Source of the DNA: Methanobacteriota archaeon
GTDB taxonomy: Archaea; Halobacteriota; Methanomicrobia; Methanomicrobiales; Methanomicrobiaceae
Length of the DNA stretch: 64,000 nt
Direction: 5' to 3'
NCBI GenBank assembly: GCA_016841665.1
Contig: JAENYT010000001.1
Location: forward strand, 406,464 to 470,463
How positions within the stretch are numbered: the stretch's first letter is position 1; every line of letters starts with the position of its first letter. Positions 45,681-52,991 of this stretch are shown here, in pieces. Below the pieces are notes generated by a model. It had not been told where the DNA came from. It saw nothing but the letters and a program-made list of their open reading frames with translations, and ran no database searches. Position numbers and translations under genes: made by a program.

Positions 45681-46290
45681 TCAGATCAGCCGGTCGAGGA
45701 GAAACCCGCCGGAGAGAAGGAGCCCGAACAGCACCCCGGGAAACACCGACGTGGCGATCGCTTCAGGCGAGGGCGTTTCGGCCTGTGCGAGGTAGGCGAT
45801 CAGCACGATAAGCGGCCCGAAGGCGAGGGTGTTCACCACCTCGCCTGCGCCGCGGTAGGCGAATTTCAGGTGCGGCGCGGTAAAGAAATATCCCGCGATT
45901 ACCCCGGCAACGACCAGTGCTGCGAGGAGGAGGTTGCTGCTGAGCCATGCCAGCAGGAACCCGATGAGGGTACCCGCACCATAACATATAATCGCCGCCC
46001 GAAAGGCTTCTCCGGGTGCGAGCTGGTGGTCCGCAATGACCCTGTTGCCCCCGCTGAACGCGTTGAAACGGGTATTGATGATGTCGTTTTTTGATTGGAA
46101 ATCAAAAAAAATCGTTGGCGAGGTTGGCGCCGAGATGGATGAGCGATATGCTCGCCAATGTGAGCGTGAGATGTACGCCACTGAATGCACCGGTATCTCA
46201 CCCGGCGATGACCGTCCCCAGGCCGACCGGAACAAATGTCGCCGTCAGGAACGGGTGTCTCAGGGCTCGAATCCAGATGCATGCAGCCGT
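45681..46290 (-). pseudogene. Decayed UbiA-family prenyltransferase
   Basis: Remnant of a membrane prenyltransferase of the UbiA/MenA type. Read on the minus strand, one frame gives IRALRHPFLTATFVPVGLGTVIAG, then an in-frame TGA (46198-46200), then LTLASISLIHLGANLANDFF and a second TGA. Removing one base of the eight-base A/T run at 46104-46111 joins this to the next frame, DFQSKNDIINTRFNAFSGGNRVI. The shift falls inside the first Asp-rich catalytic motif (NDFFDxxxD). No start codon fits the front, and the frame ends before the second Asp-rich motif, so total length is about 205 instead of about 290 residues. Confidence 0.8.
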
Positions 46291-46542
46291 CAGGCCTTTC
46301 GCACACCCCCTAGGATAGGGGATGGTTGTGCTCCATGCAGTTAAGAGTTGTAACGGCGGGATGGCGGGGGTTTGACACCATCGCTGCAGTATCGCACCGG
46401 TGGCGGGAAAACGAAAACCTGCGACGGCCAGCTTGGCCTGATCACCGCCAGAAACCTATCCGGTCTGCTGAAGGCTGTAGCCTCAGCGAAAAAAAGAGGG
46501 TGATGCGGTGTGCGGGACAAACGATCCTTTCATTGGCACCGT

Positions 46543-46932
46543 TCATGGCTCCATCTCGTCCCGGAACGGCATCAGCCCTGCGATGAGCGTTTTTGTTTCT
46601 GTTTTCCCTTTCGGGGTATATTCGCGCACCGCGGTGATCTCGATGGCAATGGGAATCTCGGCGAGAAGATCGTCCACCGATTTGGGAAACATGGAACAGG
46701 TCTCAGCAAAAAACTTCAGGAACGCATCGATGGTGATAAACGGTCTGTTTTCTTCGGGGAGGTGTCCATAATCTGCCAGATCTGCCTCGTAATTCGCTGC
46801 CCGCCCCATATCCTCCTCCCAGTAGAGCACGACATCGGCCCCCTCATCGGACATCCGCTTCAGGGTGCGAATATCCACCTGGTCACCGATGCGTACACTT
46901 CCTGCCCCGATTTTTTCTTCGATGGATGACAT
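46543..46932 (-). CDS. Hypothetical protein
   Basis: A 129-residue soluble acidic protein starting MSSIEEKIGAGSVRIGDQVD, with DIRTLKRMSDEGADVVLYWEEDM in the middle and a beta-rich C-terminus VREYTPKGKTETKTLIAGL. ATG at 46932 follows GAGGAGGAG; a longer frame lacks a ribosome-binding site. No family was recognised. Confidence 0.6.
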   Translation of the reverse strand: MSSIEEKIGAGSVRIGDQVDIRTLKRMSDEGADVVLYWEEDMGRAANYEADLADYGHLPEENRPFITIDAFLKFFAETCSMFPKSVDDLLAEIPIAIEITAVREYTPKGKTETKTLIAGLMPFRDEMEP

Positions 46933-47072
46933 GCTCCTCCTCAAATGCAGGTATCCCGTTTTTTTCTGATGCCATATGTAAGATGGCATTGATCCTGGTA
47001 TGGTTCATTGTGACCGGAAAATATTTTTATCGTTATGTCCTTACGGGTCTATCCTCGAAGGGAGGTAATTCG

Positions 47073-47378
47073 ATGCCGGAATTTGCCAATGCGTTTTCTG
47101 GGCTCGCACATGAGAGAAAATTGACCCATAATGAACTGGTGCGGGCGATACGGTACAGCGTTGCTGCCGAGTATGAAGCCGTACAAATCTATGTCCAGAT
47201 CGCCGACACCACCGACCACAAGCTGGCCAAGCAGGTGCTGTGGGATGTTGCAAACGAGGAGAAAGTCCATGCCGGAGAGTTCCTGAGGCTTCTTAAGGAA
47301 CTTGCTCCTGATGAGGAGGAATTCTACCGGGAAGGCGCAGAGGAGGTCGAAGAAGAGATCGAGAAATTCAAGACGTAG
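47073..47378 (+). CDS. Ferritin-like diiron protein (encapsulated-ferritin/rubrerythrin type)
   Basis: A 101-residue protein. The di-iron helix pair SVAAEYEAVQIYVQIAD and VANEEKVHAGEFLRLL gives Glu...(E-x-x-H) ligands of the short, dimer-forming ferritin-like group. It resembles the ferritin-like domain fused to archaeal encapsulins, ending in an acidic EEVEEEIEKF helix. No encapsulin shell gene is near. GGAGG lies seven bases before the ATG. Likely role: iron or peroxide handling. Confidence 0.8.
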   Translation: MPEFANAFSGLAHERKLTHNELVRAIRYSVAAEYEAVQIYVQIADTTDHKLAKQVLWDVANEEKVHAGEFLRLLKELAPDEEEFYREGAEEVEEEIEKFKT

Positions 47379-47629
47379 GGTGGCTGCTATTCACAGGCTC
47401 TGTTTGGGACTGATGGAGGTCCGATGTCGACTGGAGAAGATTGTCAGGATGCCGCGCCACCGGGCATCGGGGTCGATCCCATAGCGCTCCGATCGGGAAT
47501 CTTTTCCTCCTTAGCCCCCCCGATTCCCATATCCAGCCGACTATTCTGCAGCACCTGTGTTTCGGAGAGACGGCGGAGAGTAGTCCGCAGAACAGTATCG
47601 CCGTTCGTTGCCGATCACCAGGGCCGTGC

Positions 47630-48379
47630 TCAGTCTTCCGAAGGTGACTGCATGCTCCGTTGCAGCTCTTCGAACCGCCGGATTGAAAGATCGAGATACT
47701 CCTGTTCGCATTCGATGCCGATGAATCTGCGATTCATAGAACATGCCGCAAGGCCTGTGGTCGAACTCCCGGCGAAGGGGTCGAGGACGTAGTCATCCTC
47801 AGTGGTGCAGGCACTGATGATGCGATGTAGCAGGAGCAGGGGTTTCTGGGTTGGGTGTCTTCCATGCGCCTTCTCTCCCGGCCTTGGGGTGGGTATGCTC
47901 CAGACCGATCGCATCTGTTTTCCCTCGCGCTTGAGCCTGTCCGCCTCGTGCCAGTTGCCGCATTTCATGGCCTCGTAGTTGAAGGTATGTTTGCCTTCGG
48001 CGTTTTTTCGAGCCCAGATGAGGGTTTCGTGGCTTGCGGTGAAGTATCTCCCGCTGAGGTTCGGGGGGGCGTTCGGCTTGAACCAGCAGATGTCGTTGAG
48101 AATATGGAAGCCTGCAAGCTGCAGGGCGTAGCCGCACGCATAGATCGAATGATAGGTCCCGCTGATCCAGATGGTTCCGTCCTCTTTGAGTACACGACGG
48201 CAGGCGGTGATCCATGCCCGGTGGAAGGCGAAGTCCTGTTCGGCACCCCGGCTCACGTCCCAGTCTCCCTTGTGCACCGGTGCACGTCTTCCTGCATGGC
48301 AGGTGAACCCCCCGTTTGAGAGATTATAGGGCGGATCGGCAAATACGAGATCCACCGATCCCTCGGGGAGCTCTTCCAT
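47630..48379 (-). CDS. Orphan beta-class DNA methyltransferase (N4-cytosine/N6-adenine)
   Basis: A DNA methyltransferase with catalytic motif IV as DPPYNLSNGG near the N-terminus and the AdoMet-binding motif I as DPFAGSSTTGLAA near the C-terminus, the order of the beta class; HPTQKPL is motif X. It transfers a methyl group to an amino group of C or A in a recognition site. The first canonical start is ATG at 48379, but homologous sequence (IPILPYYENEGFALYLSDCIRC) continues upstream in frame. There, AGGAGG at 48453-48458 lies seven bases before an ATC at 48445, so the natural start codon seems missing or unusual. No restriction enzyme gene is adjacent. Confidence 0.85.
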   Translation of the reverse strand: MEELPEGSVDLVFADPPYNLSNGGFTCHAGRRAPVHKGDWDVSRGAEQDFAFHRAWITACRRVLKEDGTIWISGTYHSIYACGYALQLAGFHILNDICWFKPNAPPNLSGRYFTASHETLIWARKNAEGKHTFNYEAMKCGNWHEADRLKREGKQMRSVWSIPTPRPGEKAHGRHPTQKPLLLLHRIISACTTEDDYVLDPFAGSSTTGLAACSMNRRFIGIECEQEYLDLSIRRFEELQRSMQSPSED

Positions 48380-48676
48380 GCAGCGGATGCAGTCCGAGAG
48401 GTAGAGGGCAAATCCTTCGTTCTCGTAGTAGGGGAGTATTGGGATAGTCGTTCCTCCTGGCCGGTTTCGCTTGCGGAAACACGGGATTTCTTGTATACAG
48501 GTGTGTTGGCGGAGCGTTGCATAGTAGTTTTCTGTTCAGATCGACGAATGCGGTGCTGCCACGGGCATCAGGGTGTACCACGGAGCCGGATTTTTGCGTA
48601 AACGTCATATGAAGCCATTTTTACTTCTCTGGCATCAATATTCTAAAGTAGTTCCCGATGCAATCATACTGTGCGA

Positions 48677-49279
48677 ATGAATGAATGTATCAGTGTTCAG
48701 GAAATGATGCGGCTGATGGGCAGAAGGGTCATATCCACCGCCGATCTGATTTCGGATTCCGAGGTGCAGGGGTTCATCTCCGAAATACTCAATGCGAACC
48801 GTATCTACGTGATCGGAGCCGGGCGCTCGGGCCTCGTCGCAAAAGCGTTCGCCATGAGGTTGATGCACCTCGGGCTCCAGTCCTTCGTGGTGGGTGAGAC
48901 GATCACGCCGTCGATGAAGAAAGGCGATATGCTCGTCGCCTTCTCGGGCTCAGGCCAGACGAAGACCGTTGCTGAACTATCGGAAACTGCCAAGGCGATC
49001 GGGGGCAAGGTCTGTCTGGTCACCTCCAAGAAAGAGTCCAGGATTGGAAAAATTGCAGACAATATCGTGGTGCTCGAGAGCCACCGCGATCAGGTGAAGG
49101 ACGAATCGGCCGAGTTCGAGATCCGGCAGATGAAGGGTGAGCACAAATCCTTTGCTCCGATGGGAACGCTCTTTGAAACCACCGCAATGGTCTTTGCCGA
49201 TGCCATCATCTCTGCACTTATGGAGATCACCCACTGCGATCTGGATACCCTCCGGGATCGCCACGCAAATATTGAGTGA
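48677..49279 (+). CDS. hxlB: 6-phospho-3-hexuloisomerase
   Basis: A 200-residue SIS-domain sugar isomerase converting 3-hexulose 6-phosphate and fructose 6-phosphate. It contains RIYVIGAGRSGLVAKAFAMRL, VAFSGSGQTKTVAE and the C-terminal GTLFETTAMVFADA helix. In methanogens it works in reverse with Fae-Hps to make ribulose 5-phosphate and formaldehyde, supplying pentoses. ATG at 48677 is chosen; a GTG six bases earlier is possible. It begins an operon with an aminotransferase and an M42 peptidase. Confidence 0.9.
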   Translation: MNECISVQEMMRLMGRRVISTADLISDSEVQGFISEILNANRIYVIGAGRSGLVAKAFAMRLMHLGLQSFVVGETITPSMKKGDMLVAFSGSGQTKTVAELSETAKAIGGKVCLVTSKKESRIGKIADNIVVLESHRDQVKDESAEFEIRQMKGEHKSFAPMGTLFETTAMVFADAIISALMEITHCDLDTLRDRHANIE

Positions 49280-49297
49280 TACAGAGCTGGTGATGAT

Positions 49298-50401
49298 ATG
49301 CGAGACATCCGAATTGCATCCCGGGTTGCGGGAATCGACCTCTCGGGAATCCGTAAACTCTTCGATGCCGGCGGGCCGGACGCCATCAACCTTGGGATAG
49401 GCCAGCCCGATTTCGACACCCCCGACCATATCAAAGAGGCGGCAGTCAGGGCCATCCGGGAGGGGCACACGGGGTACACGCCCAATGCCGGGATTCCTGA
49501 GCTTCGCAATGCGATCGTCGAGAAGTTACGCCGTGAAAATGATCTTTCCTTCGGGCCGGAGCAGATCCTGGTGACTGCCGGAGGGAGCGAAGCGCTTCAT
49601 CTCGTAATGGAAGCCCTCGTGGAGCCCGGTGACCGTGTGCTGGTCCCCGATCCGGGATTTGTCTCCTACGCACCGCTCGCCCGCATCGCCGGCGGCCGCG
49701 TGGAAGGGGTTTCCTGCGACGAGACCCTGCATATCGATGTTGAACGGGCAAAAGAGATGATGGACGGCGCCCGGCTTTTCGTGCTGAATTCCCCGTCTAA
49801 CCCGACGGGCATGGTGGAGAGCGAGGAGTCGATCCGGGCGATTGTCGAATATGCCATGGACGCCTCGGTGACGGTCGTCAGCGACGAGGTCTACGAACAT
49901 CTGGTCTATGACCGGCCCCATTTCAATGCGGCCCGCTATGGCGACGACGTGATCACCATCAATGCGGCCAGCAAAACCTATGCCATGACCGGCTGGCGCA
50001 TCGGGTTCCTCGCCGCCGATGAACGCTACGTGAACCAGTGCCTCAAGGTTCACCAGTACTGCCAGGCATGCGCCACCTCAATCGCCCAGTATGCGGCCGT
50101 CGCCGCCTATTCCGGTGACCAGTCTGCCGTTGCCGTGATGCGCGAGGAATACCGTGCACGCCGTGATCTCCTCTATGACGGGCTGATTTCGCTGGGATAC
50201 GAGTTCCCGAAGCCCGAAGGAGCCTTTTATATGTTCGTTCCCCTGGGGCAGGACCGGATTGAGGAGGCGATCGGGAAAGGCGTTCTCGTCGTTCCCGGGG
50301 CATCGTTCGGGGAGAACGCCATGGGATACGCCCGCATGAGTTATGCCGCATCGAGAGAAACACTCCGTGCAGCCGTTGAACGGCTTGCATCAATCGGGTG
50401 A
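49298..50401 (+). CDS. Class I/II pyridoxal-phosphate aminotransferase
   Basis: A 367-residue aspartate-aminotransferase-fold enzyme. The N-terminal substrate loop INLGIGQPDFDTP, the NSPSNPTG cofactor loop, SDEVYEHL, and the PLP-lysine site NAASKTYAMTGWRIG are all present, and the C-terminal Arg lies in MGYARMSYA. It may be an aspartate, alanine or aromatic aminotransferase; specificity is not clear. Second gene of the hexuloisomerase operon. Confidence 0.92.
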   Translation: MRDIRIASRVAGIDLSGIRKLFDAGGPDAINLGIGQPDFDTPDHIKEAAVRAIREGHTGYTPNAGIPELRNAIVEKLRRENDLSFGPEQILVTAGGSEALHLVMEALVEPGDRVLVPDPGFVSYAPLARIAGGRVEGVSCDETLHIDVERAKEMMDGARLFVLNSPSNPTGMVESEESIRAIVEYAMDASVTVVSDEVYEHLVYDRPHFNAARYGDDVITINAASKTYAMTGWRIGFLAADERYVNQCLKVHQYCQACATSIAQYAAVAAYSGDQSAVAVMREEYRARRDLLYDGLISLGYEFPKPEGAFYMFVPLGQDRIEEAIGKGVLVVPGASFGENAMGYARMSYAASRETLRAAVERLASIG

Positions 50402-50406
50402 TAGTT

Positions 50407-51444
50407 ATGGTGAAATCGCTTCTTAAAGAGCTCTCAAACCTCCATGGCGTATCTGGGCGGGAGGGAAATGTAACTGCGTTCATCAGGGCCCAGCTCGAGG
50501 GCCATGTGGATGAATTCAAGACCGATTCCATGGGAAACCTTGTTGCCGTCAAGCGAGGCGATGCGTTCAAGATCATGATCGCGTCGCACATGGACGAGAT
50601 CGGCCTCATGGTGCAGTACGTCGACGACGACGGGTTCCTCCGCTTTGTAACACTCGGCGGATGGTTCAACCCGACGCTCTACAACCAGCGTGTTGCCGTC
50701 CACGGGTCAAAGGGTCTGGTCTACGGGGTCATCGGGGGAAAACCGCCGCATGTCATGGATCCGGAAGAGCGCAAAAAAGAGATCAAGATCGAGGATATGT
50801 TCATCGACATCGGCGCTGCGGGCGCGGATGAAGTGGCGGAGCTGGGCATCGAGATCGGCACCCCGGTGACCATCGATCGCCAGGCGGTCGAGCTTCGCAA
50901 CAACCGTATCACGGGCAAGGCGCTCGACAACCGTGTCGGTGTCGCATTGCTCATCAAAGCCCTCAAAGAAGCAACATCGCCGCACACCATCTACGGGGTC
51001 TTTACCGTGCAGGAGGAACTGGGGCTGAAAGGTGCCAAAGTGAGCGCATTCTCCCTCGATCCGGACTGCGCAATCGCCACCGACGTTACTATTCCGGGCG
51101 ACCATCCCGGCATCAAGAAAAAGGACTCGACGGTCGAGATGGGAAAAGGGCCGGTTCTCGTGCTGGTCAGCGCCAGCGGACGAGGATTGATGGCCAGCGA
51201 AGCGATGGCGGCGTGGCTGCGAAAGACCGCTGATGCGCACGGCATCCCCTACCAGCTCGAAGTGGGAACAGGCGGAAACACCGATGCCACCATCATTCAC
51301 CTCGTCCGTGACGGCATACCGAGCATTCCGCTCTCCATCGCATCGCGCTACATCCATTCCCCCGTGGAAGTGGTGGACTGCGAGGATATCGAGCAGGGCG
51401 TGCGCCTGCTTGTCGAGGCGCTCAAAAGCAAGCCTGCTCTCTGA
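50407..51444 (+). CDS. M42 family (TET-type) metallo-aminopeptidase
   Basis: A 345-residue co-catalytic dizinc peptidase that assembles into large tetrahedral (TET) particles. Metal ligands are seen in ASHMDEIG, the Asp of GKALDNRVG, TVQEELGLKGA (catalytic Glu-Glu), ATDVT and the final His in RYIHSPVEVV. ATG at 50407 follows GGTGA; a GTG at 50398 overlaps the previous stop. It trims peptides from the proteasome, a fit with the nearby aminotransferase. Confidence 0.92.
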   Translation: MVKSLLKELSNLHGVSGREGNVTAFIRAQLEGHVDEFKTDSMGNLVAVKRGDAFKIMIASHMDEIGLMVQYVDDDGFLRFVTLGGWFNPTLYNQRVAVHGSKGLVYGVIGGKPPHVMDPEERKKEIKIEDMFIDIGAAGADEVAELGIEIGTPVTIDRQAVELRNNRITGKALDNRVGVALLIKALKEATSPHTIYGVFTVQEELGLKGAKVSAFSLDPDCAIATDVTIPGDHPGIKKKDSTVEMGKGPVLVLVSASGRGLMASEAMAAWLRKTADAHGIPYQLEVGTGGNTDATIIHLVRDGIPSIPLSIASRYIHSPVEVVDCEDIEQGVRLLVEALKSKPAL

Positions 51445-51451
51445 TACATCC

Positions 51452-51465
51452 ATCTTTTTTCTTTC
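51452..51465 (+). terminator. T-rich terminator after the hexuloisomerase operon
   Basis: ATCTTTTTTCTTTC lies about ten bases after the M42 peptidase stop and about 20 bases before the next promoter. Confidence 0.4.
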
Positions 51466-51480
51466 CTCGCATCAACAGGC

Positions 51481-51489
51481 GTATATAGT
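51481..51489 (+). promoter_or_regulatory. TATA box of the flavin reductase pair
   Basis: GTATATAGT centred near 51485 predicts a start at about 51512, within four bases of the ATG at 51516, so the first message should be nearly leaderless. Confidence 0.55.
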
Positions 51490-51515
51490 GCAACGACAAT
51501 TCTGGGTCATATGTG

Positions 51516-52094
51516 ATGGTGCGCGGGAAAACGGAGTTGGGTCCGGTCAACTGCCTCTACCCTCTTCCCACCACGCTTGTAGGGGTGAATGTCAGCGGAA
51601 AACCGAACTACATTACCATTGCCCATGTCGGGATCCTCGATTTCGGATCCATTTCTCTGGGCATGTCAAAGACGCACTACACCAATGCGGGGATCAAAGA
51701 GAACGGGACGTTCAGTGTGAATATTCCGTCGGTGAAGATGGTCCGGCAGACCGACTATTGCGGGCTGGTTTCCGGGAAAAAAGTCGATAAATCCGCTCTG
51801 TTTCACAACTTTTACGGGACGCTCGGGACAGCGCCGATGATACGCGAGTGCCCGGTCAACATGGAATGCAAACTCGTCAGAACCGTGGACTTCCCCGCCC
51901 ATGATGTGTTTATCGGAAGCATCGTGAATACCTACTGCGATCCTGCCGTAATCACCGACGGTGCGGTGGACGTGAATAAAGTGCAGCCGATTCTCTTCTC
52001 GATGAATGACCGGAGTTATTACCGAATAGGAGAACGGATCGGCCGGGCATGGGAGATTGGAAAAGAGTTAATGCGGATAACATTGGGGTATTAA
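51516..52094 (+). CDS. Flavin reductase/flavoredoxin family protein, copy 1
   Basis: A 192-residue FMN-binding split-barrel protein of the flavoredoxin family. It keeps LGPVNCLYPLPTTLVG, the phosphate-binding SKTHYTNAGI, FSVNIPS and a C-terminal RSYYRIGERIGRAW. These proteins carry electrons between ferredoxin, F420 systems or NAD(P)H and acceptors via FMN. A second related gene starts three bases after the stop. Confidence 0.85.
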   Translation: MVRGKTELGPVNCLYPLPTTLVGVNVSGKPNYITIAHVGILDFGSISLGMSKTHYTNAGIKENGTFSVNIPSVKMVRQTDYCGLVSGKKVDKSALFHNFYGTLGTAPMIRECPVNMECKLVRTVDFPAHDVFIGSIVNTYCDPAVITDGAVDVNKVQPILFSMNDRSYYRIGERIGRAWEIGKELMRITLGY

Positions 52095-52097
52095 GGT

Positions 52098-52670
52098 ATG
52101 AAAACCTCTCTTGGACCTGTTACGCTCCTTTACCCTCACCCCATGCTGATCATCGGCACCTATGATGCCGAGGGAAGGCCGGATGCGATGGCCGCGGCAT
52201 GGGGCGGCATCTGCAGTTCCGATCCCCCCTGCGTTGCATTTTCGGTCCAGAAATCCCGGTACACCTATACGAACCTGCGTGAAACCGGTGCATGTACGGT
52301 GAATATCCCCTCTTCGGCCCATGTGGCGGAAGCGGACTTTTTCGGTATTGCGTCCGGGAGGGACACCGACAAATTCAAGGCATGCGGGCTTACCCCGCTT
52401 CCCTCCCCCCACGTACACGCCCCCTCCATCGAGGAGTTCCCGGTGGTGCTCTGCTGCCGGATCATCAATACAGTTGAAATCGGGGTGCATGTCCAGTTCA
52501 TCGCCGAGATCCTTGATGTGCTGGTCGATGATGCAGTGATGGGAGAAGACGGCAAACCGGACATGGAGAAGATCAGCCCCCTCATCTACGATTCCCTGCG
52601 CAGGGAATACCGGAACGTCGGCGGGTATGCAGGAAAAGCGTTTTCCGCAGGCCTGGCGTTCAAATCATAG
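52098..52670 (+). CDS. Flavin reductase/flavoredoxin family protein, copy 2
   Basis: A 190-residue paralogue of the preceding gene with LGPVTLLYPHPMLIIGTYD, AAAWGGICSSDPPCVAFSVQKSRYT-like core elements, TVNIPSSAHVAEADFFG and a C-terminal YRNVGGYAGKAFS. The copies are clearly diverged (different loop sequences). They form a two-gene operon. Either may bind FMN as a dimer; whether they make a heterodimer is not known. Confidence 0.85.
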   Translation: MKTSLGPVTLLYPHPMLIIGTYDAEGRPDAMAAAWGGICSSDPPCVAFSVQKSRYTYTNLRETGACTVNIPSSAHVAEADFFGIASGRDTDKFKACGLTPLPSPHVHAPSIEEFPVVLCCRIINTVEIGVHVQFIAEILDVLVDDAVMGEDGKPDMEKISPLIYDSLRREYRNVGGYAGKAFSAGLAFKS

Positions 52671-52912
52671 ATTTTTGCCAGTTTTTCCAACGGCGATGCG
52701 CACCGTCGTGCAGCGCTGCCGGGATGGCACGACCCCGGGGCATATGATTTCAAGGAAAGAATTATCGGCAGTAATTAGATCGCTTCTCCGATCGAGGACT
52801 ATTTAGCCAGCCTTTCCACATAGTACCATAGTGTGTGCAAAGGTACGGTGCGTGCATTGTTCACCTGACGCAGGAAGCGTGGTTGCGCCATTCTCCATGA
52901 TCGCCGGTGCTG
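52671..52912. other. Intergenic stretch with no convincing gene
   Basis: About 240 bases between the flavoredoxin pair and the glucan phosphorylase promoter. Imperfect GC-rich repeats near 52690-52735 (CGTCGTGC and GCACGAC) could form a hairpin and help end the previous transcript. No coding frame with supporting signals was found. Confidence 0.4.
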
Positions 52913-52915
52913 ATA

Positions 52916-52926
52916 CTTATAAAAGG
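52916..52926 (+). promoter_or_regulatory. TATA box of the glucan phosphorylase gene
   Basis: ACTTATAAAAG centred near 52921 predicts a start near 52948 and a 44-base leader. GGAAGG lies shortly before the ATG at 52992. Confidence 0.55.
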
Positions 52927-52991
52927 CGAATACAGCCATTTTTTGCCGAATTCCACGTGATAATGCCCTCATTTCCACGGAAGGTTGTGCC

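Noticed and set aside
47630..48540. A restriction-modification or phage-defence locus
   Set aside because: Only the methyltransferase is present; neighbours are a ferritin-like gene and sugar metabolism, with no nuclease or other defence gene.
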